From: Pleomorphomonas sp.
GTDB lineage: Bacteria > Pseudomonadota > Alphaproteobacteria > Rhizobiales > Pleomorphomonadaceae
Direction of reading: 5' to 3'
Assembly: GCA_029976075.1 (NCBI GenBank)
Contig: JARKNW010000050.1
Location: 1 to 64,000 of the forward strand
Length of the DNA stretch: 64,000 nucleotides
Shown here in pieces: positions 1 to 7,956 of this stretch. Numbering within the stretch: position 1 is the first letter of the stretch; every line of letters begins with the position of its first letter. The notes under the pieces are model-generated. The model worked only from the letters and a program-made list of their open reading frames with translations, was not told where the DNA came from and did not search any database. A program made the translations under genes and the position numbers.

Positions 1-134
1 CCCCAGCCTTCCATGAGGTCGGCGACGAGGGCTGAGGTCTGCCTCTCCTCGTAGCCGGTCTCCGGCATCTGGTGCAGGCGGCGCCGAATATCGACGAGCT
101 CCGGCAGAAAAGCCTGAAAGACGGATTCGTCCAT
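1..134 (-). CDS. M20-family amidohydrolase, N-terminal fragment (cut by window edge)
   Basis: Only the first 44 codons are inside the window; the gene runs off the left end. The start ATG is at 134, four bases after the stop of the upstream permease, so it is probably co-transcribed with the amino-acid transporter. The visible protein contains RRRLHQMPETGYEE, the N-terminal signature of M20D amidohydrolases (hippurate hydrolase, N-acyl-amino-acid or indoleacetyl-amino-acid hydrolases), which release an amino acid from an N-acyl conjugate. The metal ligands lie further downstream and cannot be checked. The family call rests on this short motif; the substrate is unknown. Confidence 0.75.
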   Translation of the reverse strand, partial: MDESVFQAFLPELVDIRRRLHQMPETGYEERQTSALVADLMEGW

Positions 135-138
135 GATG

Positions 139-852
139 TCAGCCCTGTTGCGGTCGCGCCGGCTGGCGGTAGAGCGTCATGCGGCGCTCGACCTCGGCCA
201 TGACGCGCGTCAGCACCACGACCACGGCGAAATAGAGAAGTCCGGCGGCGATGAGCGGCTCGAAGATCAGCAGCGACTGGCGCTGCAGCATGCGCGCCGT
301 GCCCATCATTTCCATGATGGTGATGGTCGAGGCGAGCGACGTCGACTTCAGGAGGATGATGACGTCGGAGGTCAGGACCGGCAGGCAGAGCCGCAGGGCC
401 TGCGGCAGCGTGACGCGCCTGAGGATGGTGAACGGGCGCATGCCCACCGCCACCGCCGCCTCGATCTGCCCCTTGGGAACGGCGAGGATGGCGCCCCGGA
501 TCACCTCGGCATTGTAGGCGGCCTGGTTGAGCGACAATGCGAACACCGCATACCAGAGACCGTCGCGCAGATAGGGCCACAGGAAGGAATGACGGATGAA
601 CGTGCCCGGCAACACCTGCCCGAGCCCGTAGTAGATCAGGTAGAGCTGAACCAGGAGGGGCGTACCGCGGAAGGCGAAGGTGAAGGCCTTGGCCGGCCAG
701 GCGGACGTCCTCCGGCCGTAGACCATGGCCACGGCCGTCAAGGTGCCCATCAGCAGGCCGAAGACGACCCCGGTCACGGTCAGGAACAGCGTCAGCGGCA
801 TGGCCGCCACCAGCGGCGGCAGAAACGCGACGACGTGAGCAAGCGACTCCAT
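139..852 (-). CDS. Polar amino-acid ABC transporter permease (HisM-like)
   Basis: This is a 237-residue inner-membrane permease of the HAAT (His/Glu/Gln/Arg/opine) family. It has several hydrophobic segments, the N-terminal FRGTPLLVQLYLIYYGLG motif typical of HisM/HisQ proteins, and the EAA loop (EAAVAVGMRPFTILRRVTLP) that contacts the ATPase. Its start codon overlaps the stop of the preceding permease in a TGATG arrangement, so the two are probably translationally coupled and form the heterodimeric channel. No ATP-binding subunit for this system lies inside the window; it may sit beyond the left edge. Confidence 0.93.
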   Translation of the reverse strand: MESLAHVVAFLPPLVAAMPLTLFLTVTGVVFGLLMGTLTAVAMVYGRRTSAWPAKAFTFAFRGTPLLVQLYLIYYGLGQVLPGTFIRHSFLWPYLRDGLWYAVFALSLNQAAYNAEVIRGAILAVPKGQIEAAVAVGMRPFTILRRVTLPQALRLCLPVLTSDVIILLKSTSLASTITIMEMMGTARMLQRQSLLIFEPLIAAGLLYFAVVVVLTRVMAEVERRMTLYRQPARPQQG

Positions 853-1565
853 CAGCGATAGCCCCGCGAGAAGTGCCGCTCGATGCGGGAAATGGCCCAG
901 ACGGAAACAGCCGTGATCATCAGGAACAGTATGGCCGTGAGGCCGTAGAAGAAGATGTACTGTCGCGTGCCCGCCGCCGCACGGTACCCGACATAGAGAA
1001 GGTCGTTGAACGCCCCGAGCACGGAGATAATGGCGCTCTCCTTGGTCATCTCCAGCCAGAGATTGCCCATGCCGGGAATGGCGTGGCGGATCATCTGCGG
1101 GACGACGATGCGGATGAGAATGAGGCCCCGATGCATGCCGAGCGCCAGACCCGCCTCGATCTGGCCCAGCGGCACCGCGAGATACGCTGCGCGCAGAACC
1201 TCGGCCATGAAGGCACCGGAGACAAAGGCCAGCGCCACCACGGCCGCCCAGAACGGACTGACCTGAAAATCATCACCGGCAAGGCCGAAGCCTTTGACTA
1301 GCCGCTCGATACCGGAGGCGATGGAGAAATAAAGCAGCAGGATGACCAGGAGCTCTGGCAACGCCCTCACCACCGTGGTGTAGACGCCAGCGATGAAACG
1401 GGCGGTCCGCCAGGACGACTGCTTGCCGACAGCACAGATCCCGCCGAAAACCAACGAGATCAGATAGGCCGAGATGGAAACCTTGAGCGTGGTGACGATG
1501 CCCCAGAAGAGGTCGTCGCTCCAGCCAGTGTCGCCCCAGCTCAGCAATGAGAGAGTACTGTCCAT
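852..1565 (-). CDS. Polar amino-acid ABC transporter permease (HisQ-like)
   Basis: This is a 237-residue permease and partner of the downstream HisM-like protein. It carries hydrophobic segments, the VVRALPELLVILLLYF motif of the HisQ branch, and an EAA loop (EAGLALGMHRGLILIRIVVP). It lies 66 bases downstream of a periplasmic binding-protein gene and overlaps the next permease by one base, as expected for a binding protein-permease-permease operon. The substrate class (basic or polar amino acid or derivative) follows from the family and from the neighbouring DDAH and binding proteins; it is not shown by the permease itself. Confidence 0.93.
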   Translation of the reverse strand: MDSTLSLLSWGDTGWSDDLFWGIVTTLKVSISAYLISLVFGGICAVGKQSSWRTARFIAGVYTTVVRALPELLVILLLYFSIASGIERLVKGFGLAGDDFQVSPFWAAVVALAFVSGAFMAEVLRAAYLAVPLGQIEAGLALGMHRGLILIRIVVPQMIRHAIPGMGNLWLEMTKESAIISVLGAFNDLLYVGYRAAAGTRQYIFFYGLTAILFLMITAVSVWAISRIERHFSRGYR

Positions 1566-1631
1566 CGCGCCATCCGAAAAAGGAAACCGCCGCCGGCTCC
1601 ATCAAGGATCGGCGGCGGTTGAAGTCACGGC

Positions 1632-2429
1632 TTACTTGCCGTCGATCCAGTGGGCAATGCTCTTGTCGAGCGTGCCATCGGCCTTGATCGAGGCGAGCGC
1701 GTCATCGACCTTCTTCAGGGTCACCGCGTCGCCCTTCTTGACCACATAGCCCACACCCTCGCCGAGTGCCTTGTTGGCAGGTGCGGCGGCCTTGATGTCA
1801 AAGTCGGCACCCTGCGGGGTCGCGAGGAAAGTGTGGAGATAGAGGTCCGGCGACAGCACGAAGTCGATACGCCCGGCCGCAAGGTCGGCCATCGAGTTGT
1901 CGGCCGTGTCGTAGGCCTTTATCTCGACGTTCGGATAGTACTTGGTCATGTACTGATGCTGCACGGTCGACGCCTGCACGCCCACGACCTTGCCGTCGAA
2001 CGCCTTTGGATCGAGGATCTTGGCGCCGTCGGGCGCGTCGACCGTATCGACGGTGACCTTCTCCGACTTCGGGCCGACCAGCGAAGTCCCCTCGGTATAA
2101 TAGGAAGCGCTGAAATCCACCGTCTGCCGGCGCTCGTCGGTGATCGAGAAGGCCCCGACCACCACATCGAGCTTGTTTTCTTTTAGCGCCGGCAACAGGC
2201 CATCGAAGGCCATGGCCGAAATCTCGCACTTCACCTTCATGCGCTCACAAAGCGCATGGCTGATGTCGGCCTCGATGCCTTCCCATTGACCGGCGGCGTT
2301 GACCTGACCGTAGGGAAGGTAAGGCTCCGGCGTCATGCCGAGCCTGATCACATCCTCGGCAAGCGCCGGCAGAGCAACCGACGTGGCAATGGCAACCGCC
2401 AGCGCCGCCTTCACAACGATATTCGACAT
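1632..2429 (-). CDS. Periplasmic amino-acid-binding protein of the ABC transporter (first copy)
   Basis: This is a 265-residue family-3 solute-binding protein (SBP_bac_3). It has a cleavable signal peptide (hydrophobic core AALAVAIATSVALPALA, cleavage before EDVIRL) and the signature GIEADISHALCERMKVKCE. I chose ATG 2429, which follows an AGGGGA ribosome-binding site, over an upstream in-frame Met. It is the component encoded immediately before the two permeases, so it is their likely ligand receptor. The extended YLPYGQVNAAGQWEGIE region differs from the second binding protein at 3433-4212, which suggests a different ligand preference. Confidence 0.92.
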   Translation of the reverse strand: MSNIVVKAALAVAIATSVALPALAEDVIRLGMTPEPYLPYGQVNAAGQWEGIEADISHALCERMKVKCEISAMAFDGLLPALKENKLDVVVGAFSITDERRQTVDFSASYYTEGTSLVGPKSEKVTVDTVDAPDGAKILDPKAFDGKVVGVQASTVQHQYMTKYYPNVEIKAYDTADNSMADLAAGRIDFVLSPDLYLHTFLATPQGADFDIKAAAPANKALGEGVGYVVKKGDAVTLKKVDDALASIKADGTLDKSIAHWIDGK

Positions 2430-2476
2430 TTGGAACGTTCCCCTTTTCCTTGACATCAATTGCTTGAACGGCCAGC

Positions 2477-3271
2477 TCAGCTGCGACGCCAGCGCAGCGA
2501 CATGCAGGAGAGACCGGCGTCGATCTTGCCAATTTCCGTAGTCTTGAGCGGCACCACGCTGTAACCATTGGCCGCCAGGAGCTCGGCAGTCCGCGGATAG
2601 TCGGAACCGACGAACACCACGTCATTGACGCGCAGCGCATTGGCGGCCGCTTCTTCGCCCGCGGGCACCAGCAGCGTCTTGAATCCCTTGAACACGCCCG
2701 AGCGGGCAAGACGATCGGTGGTCAGCACCGTTTCCTCGTCGAGGAGCGAGCAGTCCGTCTTGAAATGCAGCACGTCCTTCGGCGTCTCGACGATCTCGCC
2801 CTTGCGGCCAAGCTTGGCAAGGCACTCGATCAGCGCCTCGGCACCCTCGCGGTTGGTGCGGGCAGAAAGACCGATCATCACGCTTTTCTGCGTCGTCAGC
2901 ACGTCACCGCCGTCGGCAAAGCCACGCGGCAATTCGAGCACCGTCTTGAACAAGCGCTTCAACACCGGAGCGATCTCGGCGGTCTCGCCTGCGCGGGTCG
3001 GAGCGCCCGGACGCAGCAGGATGGCCCCCTCGGGAAACACCAGAGCCGGATCCTCGACGAAAATGGAGTCGGGGAAAGCCTCGAGCGGCGGAAGCACCGT
3101 TACTTCGACCCCGGCACGGCTCACCGCGTGGATATAGGCGGCGTGCTCGGCGAGAACGCCGGCGTGGGTGGGATTGCCACGATCGTCAGCGCGAAGGCCG
3201 TTCACGACCGAAGGGGACGGCGTGCGGACGATGAAGGAATCGAAACGATAGACGGGAAGAGAACTGGCCAT
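2477..3271 (-). CDS. ddaH: Dimethylarginine dimethylaminohydrolase (DDAH)
   Basis: This 264-residue enzyme of the guanidine-modifying (pentein) superfamily should hydrolyse N-omega-methylated arginines to citrulline and (di)methylamine. The sequence shows the FPDSIFVEDP substrate loop, the RPGA segment, the catalytic His in the motif HFKT, and the catalytic Cys near the C-terminus in LSCMSLRW, all closely resembling the Pseudomonas DDAH as I recall it. Length is usual for bacterial DDAH (about 254). The start ATG at 3271 follows AAGGTG. It sits between two amino-acid binding-protein genes on the same strand, implying imported (methyl)arginine as substrate. An arginine deiminase-like activity is the main alternative. 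Confidence 0.9.
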   Translation of the reverse strand: MASSLPVYRFDSFIVRTPSPSVVNGLRADDRGNPTHAGVLAEHAAYIHAVSRAGVEVTVLPPLEAFPDSIFVEDPALVFPEGAILLRPGAPTRAGETAEIAPVLKRLFKTVLELPRGFADGGDVLTTQKSVMIGLSARTNREGAEALIECLAKLGRKGEIVETPKDVLHFKTDCSLLDEETVLTTDRLARSGVFKGFKTLLVPAGEEAAANALRVNDVVFVGSDYPRTAELLAANGYSVVPLKTTEIGKIDAGLSCMSLRWRRS

Positions 3272-3432
3272 GCTGACACCTTAATGGAAAGCGCTGTCAT
3301 AGACGAACCGTCCGCCAAGGTGCAACAACCTGAAGGGGCAAAGCCCTTCGTGAGAAGACGGATGCCGGTCCGGGACCATCCCGAACCGGCTCGGAACAGG
3401 CGTAGGCAAGGCATTTTATGCCCTGCCCGAAC

Positions 3433-4212
3433 TCACTTCAGCGAATAGAGGTTGATCTTGAAATACTTGTCGTTGATCGTCTTGTAGGTGCCGTCGGCAA
3501 CCACCTCGTCGATCGCCTTGTTGATCGCCTCCTTGAGCTTGCCATCCTCCTTGCGGACGGCGATGCCGACGCCCTCGCCCACGAAGGCCGGGTCGGTGAT
3601 CGGTTCGCCCGCGAGCTTGCAACAGGCGCCGGCTTCCTTGCTTACCCAGTCGAACATCGGAAGGAAGTCGCCCACCTGCAGGTCCAGACGGCCGGCGGCG
3701 AGGTCGAGGTTGGCCTCGTCCTGCGTCGGATAGGTCTTCAGTGTGGCGCTCGGATAGGTCTTCTCGATGTACTCGGCCTGCGTCGTGCCGGCCTGCGCGC
3801 CGATGATCTTGCCGGAAAGCGCCGCGTCAGAGAACTCGGTCAGCTTGCTGTCCTTGGGCACTACGTGGGTCATCGCCGCCTTGTAATAGGGCTTGGTAAA
3901 GTCGACGACCTTCTTGCGCTCCTCGGTGATGAACATCGAGGCGATGATCATGTCGTACTTCTTGGCGAGCAGCGCCGGAATGATGCCATCCCAGTCCTGT
4001 GCCACGACCTCGCACTTGACCTTCATCTTGGCGCAAAGGGCGAGGCCGATCTCGACATCGAAGCCCTTGATGGAGCCATCGGTGTCCACATAGTTGAAGG
4101 GCGGATAGGCGCCTTCGGTACCAATCTTCAGCGTCTCCTCGGCATGGACGACGACAGCCGAGGCTGCGAGGAGCGCGGCGGCGGCAAGGCCGCGGGTGAT
4201 GCGGTTGATCAT
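3433..4212 (-). CDS. Periplasmic basic amino-acid-binding protein (ArgT/HisJ-like)
   Basis: This 259-residue SBP_bac_3 protein has a signal peptide (core AAALLAASAVVVHA, mature start EETLKIG) and the family signature GFDVEIGLALCAKMKVKCE. The segments EGAYPPFNYVDTDG and DWDGIIPALLAKKYDMI match lysine/arginine/ornithine and histidine binding proteins. ATG 4212 is preceded by a GGGGA ribosome-binding site. It is the first gene of the leftward run binding protein-DDAH-binding protein-permease-permease-amidohydrolase. Two receptors sharing one permease pair is a known HAAT arrangement (HisJ/ArgT), which is what I infer here. Confidence 0.92.
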   Translation of the reverse strand: MINRITRGLAAAALLAASAVVVHAEETLKIGTEGAYPPFNYVDTDGSIKGFDVEIGLALCAKMKVKCEVVAQDWDGIIPALLAKKYDMIIASMFITEERKKVVDFTKPYYKAAMTHVVPKDSKLTEFSDAALSGKIIGAQAGTTQAEYIEKTYPSATLKTYPTQDEANLDLAAGRLDLQVGDFLPMFDWVSKEAGACCKLAGEPITDPAFVGEGVGIAVRKEDGKLKEAINKAIDEVVADGTYKTINDKYFKINLYSLK

Positions 4213-4335
4213 GTTGTTTGGTTCCCCTGGAAGAGCGGCGGGCCGGTTTTTTCTCTTTGCCCGTGACGCTGAAAGATTAGCGGCAAACGCCAGGCAATGA
4301 CAATTCTCTGTCAGGAATTTTGTTGGACCGCCCCG

Positions 4336-5556
4336 TTACTCGGCCTGCCGCTTCAGGATCGCCGCAAAACTGGGATCGAAAGCGCGGCGAATGGGATCGG
4401 CCGCAGCTCCTATCGCCACCGCCCAGGGGTCGGTCATGCCAAGTCGAAGGCGAGGAACTGCGCGGCCGCTCGTCGGGACCAATGAAGGACGCAAGGGTTC
4501 GATGGCTGCGATGAGTTTCGGCATCAGCGAGCCGGGCACGCCGCTCGACAGGATGACGGTCTGGGGATCGAACAGCGTCTCGGCCGTATGAACGGCAAGC
4601 CTGAGGTCGTGCGCCGCTCGCTCGATCCATTCTACAACCCGCCGATCGCCGGCGAGGAGGTATGCTTCCAACTTGACGAACTGCTCTGGATCGGCCGGGT
4701 CTATGCCCACCAGGGAATAAAGCGAGGCAATGGACGCACGATGTTCGAGCGGCGTCAGACGATCCGCCCCGCCGAGCAACACCATGCCGATCTCACCGGC
4801 ATTGCCGTTGGCGCCGCCATAGAGTTCACCTCCGAGGATCAGCCCGGCACCAATGCCGTAGCCGACATAGATGCAGACGGCATGGTCGAGCCCTTGAGCG
4901 GCGCCCAGCATGCGTTCGGCCGTAGCGCATGCCGCGGCATCGTTCTGCAGGCTGACGGCAAGACCGGTGCCGGCGGCGAGCCGGTCGATCAGCGGGAAGC
5001 TCTGCCAGGCCTGCATCAGCCAAAGGCTGTCGTCGGCGATCTCGACGCCAAAAGGACCAGGCATGGCGACGCCGATGCCGGCAATGCGCGCCTCCGCTTC
5101 AGGCCGGTCGGCGGCAAACTCCGCCCTGACATCCGCCAGGAGATCGAGCACAACCTTCGCTCCATCCTCAGGCGATCGTGGCGGCACCTTGGCCGTGCCG
5201 CGAGCCAGGATGTTGCCCACAAGATCGACGACGATCACCCGGCTGACATGACGGTCGATCTGAAGACCGATGGAATAGGCGCCGCCGGCAACCAGCCTGT
5301 AGGGCGTCGAGGGTTGCCCCCTGCCCTTGCGGACCAGTTCCTCGGACGCGACCAGACCTTCACCCTCCAGCGTTTCCACCAGATTGGAGACCGCTTGCTT
5401 GGTCAGACCGGTAGCGCGGGCCAGATCGGCACGAGACAGAGCGCCATTCACCCGAAGCGCGTCGATGATCACGCGCCGGTTGTGGGCGTTCGTTCCCTCG
5501 TGATTTGCGCCACTCTTGGCGCGGATCGACCGCTGTTCGTTCATGCCCAAATCCAT
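4336..5556 (-). CDS. ROK-family transcriptional repressor (NagC/XylR type)
   Basis: An N-terminal winged helix-turn-helix (RADLARATGLTKQAVSNLVE) is followed by a ROK sugar-kinase-like domain with VGYGIGAGLILGGELY and GNAGEIGMVL. A long reading frame begins at 5598, but that start lies inside a palindrome; ATG 5556 or 5544 (MNEQRS) is more likely, giving about 402-406 residues as usual for the family. The gene diverges from the sugar ABC operon at 5764, so it probably represses that operon and itself, with a sugar or sugar phosphate as inducer. The zinc-binding cysteine cluster of ROK kinases is not apparent, consistent with a regulator that has lost kinase activity. Confidence 0.88.
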   Translation of the reverse strand: MDLGMNEQRSIRAKSGANHEGTNAHNRRVIIDALRVNGALSRADLARATGLTKQAVSNLVETLEGEGLVASEELVRKGRGQPSTPYRLVAGGAYSIGLQIDRHVSRVIVVDLVGNILARGTAKVPPRSPEDGAKVVLDLLADVRAEFAADRPEAEARIAGIGVAMPGPFGVEIADDSLWLMQAWQSFPLIDRLAAGTGLAVSLQNDAAACATAERMLGAAQGLDHAVCIYVGYGIGAGLILGGELYGGANGNAGEIGMVLLGGADRLTPLEHRASIASLYSLVGIDPADPEQFVKLEAYLLAGDRRVVEWIERAAHDLRLAVHTAETLFDPQTVILSSGVPGSLMPKLIAAIEPLRPSLVPTSGRAVPRLRLGMTDPWAVAIGAAADPIRRAFDPSFAAILKRQAE

Positions 5557-5586
5557 CTTGACAGCAGTTGATATTTCGCCCACGAA

Positions 5587-5607
5587 TAAGTCAAGCAATT
5601 TGACTTA
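5587..5607. promoter_or_regulatory. Palindromic operator between ROK repressor and sugar operon
   Basis: A perfect inverted repeat, TAAGTCAA-GCAAT-TTGACTTA (8-bp arms, 5-nt spacer), lies in the intergenic region of the divergent ROK gene and ABC operon. TTGACT in each arm also resembles a -35 element. On the minus strand TATCAA follows 15 bases later, so the site may overlap the repressor's own promoter. Size, symmetry and position are as expected for a ROK dimer; binding is inferred. Confidence 0.65.
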
Positions 5608-5763
5608 ATAAGGAACCAGAGAGTTCCGGGGAACGCTAGTCCGCCCCAAGAGGTGTGACGACGCTCCATCCAGCGGCCCTTTCGGGCCATCAAATGACCG
5701 GTCGTGGCGGCGGATTGTCGCCGCGATCCCTTCCGCGTAGTCACCGACCAAAGGGAGCCCACA

Positions 5764-7002
5764 ATGAACGGATTTTTCAGCAGAACACTTCTCTGCGCGA
5801 CGCTGCTGACGGCACCGCTTTCCGTACCGGCATTCGCCGAGACCCAGATCAACGCGCTGTTCATGGCCCAGGCCGCCTATAGCGAAGCCGACGTTCGCGC
5901 CATGACCGAGTCCTTCACCAAGGCCAATCCGGACATCAAGGTCAATCTGGAGTTCGTTCCTTACGAGGGCCTGCATGACAAGACCGTGCTCGCCCAGGGC
6001 GCAGGCAATGCCTATGACGTCGTGCTGTTCGACGTGATCTGGCCGGCCGAGTTCGCCGCCAACAAGGTGCTGGTCGACATCTCCTCCAAGATCACCGATG
6101 ACATGAAGAAGGGTGTGCTGCCCGGCGCCTGGACCACCGTCAAGTATGACGGCAAGTTCTATGGCATGCCCTGGATTCTCGACACCAAGTATCTGTTCTA
6201 CAACAAGGAAATCCTTGCCAAGGCTGGCATCGCCAATCCTCCCAAGACCTGGGAAGAGCTGGCAGCCGATGCCAAGACAATCAAGGACAAGGGCATCCTC
6301 GCCTCGCCGATCGCCTGGAGCTGGGCTCAGGCCGAGGCCGCGATCTGCGACTACACCACGCTGGTCAGCGCCTTTGGCGGCGACTTCCTGAAGGATGGCA
6401 AGCCGGCCTTCCAGACCGGTGGCGGACTCGACGCGCTGAAGTACATGGTCGACAGCTACAAGTCCGGCATTTCCAACCCGAACTCCAAGGAGTTCCTCGA
6501 GGAAGACGTCCGCAAGGTGTTCGAGAATGGCGACGCCGCCTTCGCCCTCAACTGGACCTACATGTACAACATGGCCAATGACCCGAAGGACTCGAAGGTC
6601 GCCGGCAAGGTTGGCGTGGTGCCAGCACCGGGCGTCGCCGGCAAGAGCGAGGCCTCGGCGGTCAACGGCTCGATGGGCCTCGGCGTCACCACGGTCAGCA
6701 AGCATCAGGACGAGGCCTGGAAGTACGTCGTGTTCATGACCTCCCAGCAGACCCAGAACGCCTATGCCAAGCTGAGCCTGCCGATCTGGGCGTCGTCTTA
6801 CTCGGATCCGGCCGTCACCAAGGGCCAGGAAGAGCTGATCGCCGCCGCCAAGGTCGGCCTTGCCGCCATGTATCCGCGTCCGACCACGCCGAAGTATCAG
6901 GAGATCTCCGTTGCCCTTCAGCAGGCGATTCAGGAAGCCCTGCTCGGCCAGTCGAGCCCCGAGGACGCGCTGAAGACCGCCGCCGACAACAGCGGCCTCT
7001 GA
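5764..7002 (+). CDS. Sugar ABC transporter periplasmic binding protein (SBP family 1)
   Basis: This 412-residue extracellular solute-binding protein of the MalE/UgpB-like family 1 has a signal peptide ending near PAFAETQ. The region FDVIWPAEFAANKVLVDI and the segment GMPWILDTKYLFYNKEIL are typical of carbohydrate receptors in CUT1 transporters. ATG 5764 is preceded by AGGGAG; an upstream in-frame start at 5704 would put the signal peptide internally. It is the first gene of a seven-gene operon (to 12614). The ligand is not determined by sequence; neighbouring SIS and PfkB enzymes point to an aminosugar or fructosamine compound. Confidence 0.92.
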   Translation: MNGFFSRTLLCATLLTAPLSVPAFAETQINALFMAQAAYSEADVRAMTESFTKANPDIKVNLEFVPYEGLHDKTVLAQGAGNAYDVVLFDVIWPAEFAANKVLVDISSKITDDMKKGVLPGAWTTVKYDGKFYGMPWILDTKYLFYNKEILAKAGIANPPKTWEELAADAKTIKDKGILASPIAWSWAQAEAAICDYTTLVSAFGGDFLKDGKPAFQTGGGLDALKYMVDSYKSGISNPNSKEFLEEDVRKVFENGDAAFALNWTYMYNMANDPKDSKVAGKVGVVPAPGVAGKSEASAVNGSMGLGVTTVSKHQDEAWKYVVFMTSQQTQNAYAKLSLPIWASSYSDPAVTKGQEELIAAAKVGLAAMYPRPTTPKYQEISVALQQAIQEALLGQSSPEDALKTAADNSGL

Positions 7003-7015
7003 GCCTATGATCATG

Positions 7016-7036
7016 CCGGGCGCCTCAGGCGCCCGG
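7016..7036 (+). other. Intercistronic hairpin between binding protein and permease
   Basis: A perfect 9-bp-arm hairpin, CCGGGCGCC-TCA-GGCGCCCGG, is followed by only three T residues. It sits 14 bases after the binding-protein stop. Such stem-loops between binding protein and permease genes often act as leaky terminators or 3'-end stabilisers that raise receptor mRNA over permease mRNA. The structure is seen directly; the role is inferred. Confidence 0.6.
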
Positions 7037-7074
7037 TTTCCCTCCGCTTTGTGATTATCCGACGAGGACACCGC

Positions 7075-7956
7075 ATGTCCGGCACCTGGATCACCACCCG
7101 GGCGTGGCTACTCATGCTGCCGCTCCTCATCGTCATGGTGGCCGTCATCGGCTGGCCGCTGGCCGACACCGTGCAACTTTCGTTCACCGACGCCAAACTG
7201 GTGGGAACCACCGGCAGCTACGTTGGCTTCGACAACTACGTCCGTCTCGTCTCCGGCAATGCCTTCGGTCGCACGCTGTTCACGACCACCTTCTTTGCCG
7301 TGGTGGTGACGACGGAAATGGTACTCGGCGTGCTCGCCGCCCTACTATTGAACCAACAGTTCCATGGCCGCACGCTATTGCGCGCCCTGCTGATCCTGCC
7401 GTGGGCGCTGCCGACCGTCGTCAACGCCACCCTGTGGCGGCTGATCTACAACCCCGAATACGGCGCACTCAACGCGGCTCTCACCCAGCTCGGTTTTCTC
7501 ACCGAGTATCGCTCGTGGCTCGGCGAGCCCGGCACGGCCTTGACGGCGCTGATCGTTGCCGACTGCTGGAAGAATTTTCCGCTTGTCGCGATGATCGCGC
7601 TCGCCGCTTTGCAGGCGGTGCCGCGCGACGTCATTGCCGCCTCCTTCGTCGACGGCGCCAACGCCTTTGCCCGTTTCCGCTTCGTGACGCTGCCCTATCT
7701 CGCCGGTCCCCTGATGGTCGCATTGGTGCTTCGCACCATCGAAGCATTCAAGGTGTTCGACATCATCTGGGTGATGACGCGTGGCGGACCAGCCAACTCG
7801 ACGCGGACCATGTCGATCCTCGTCTACCAGGAAGCATTTTCGTTCCAGCGGGCAGGCTCCGGCGCCTCGCTTGCCTTGATCGTCACGCTGATCATCACGG
7901 TGCTCGCCGTCGCCTATGGCACCGTGGTGAAGAAAGTCGCGGGGAGCGCTACCTGA
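7075..7956 (+). CDS. Sugar ABC transporter permease (MalF/UgpA-like)
   Basis: This is a 293-residue CUT1 permease with a hydrophobic N-terminal segment (LLMLPLLIVMVAVIGWPL) and the EAA loop region (AASFVDGANAFARFRFVTLP) that couples to the ATPase. ATG 7075 follows GAGGA; a GTG at 7051 is possible but lacks a good ribosome site. Its stop overlaps the next permease start by one base (TGATG), so translation is probably coupled. It forms the inner-membrane channel with the product of 7956-8801. Confidence 0.93.
   Translation: MSGTWITTRAWLLMLPLLIVMVAVIGWPLADTVQLSFTDAKLVGTTGSYVGFDNYVRLVSGNAFGRTLFTTTFFAVVVTTEMVLGVLAALLLNQQFHGRTLLRALLILPWALPTVVNATLWRLIYNPEYGALNAALTQLGFLTEYRSWLGEPGTALTALIVADCWKNFPLVAMIALAALQAVPRDVIAASFVDGANAFARFRFVTLPYLAGPLMVALVLRTIEAFKVFDIIWVMTRGGPANSTRTMSILVYQEAFSFQRAGSGASLALIVTLIITVLAVAYGTVVKKVAGSAT

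Noticed and set aside
5605..7071. Long minus-strand open frame (488 codons) over the sugar binding-protein gene
   Set aside because: It is exactly antisense to a clearly conserved protein with signal peptide; its translation is low-complexity and typical of a GC-rich shadow frame.
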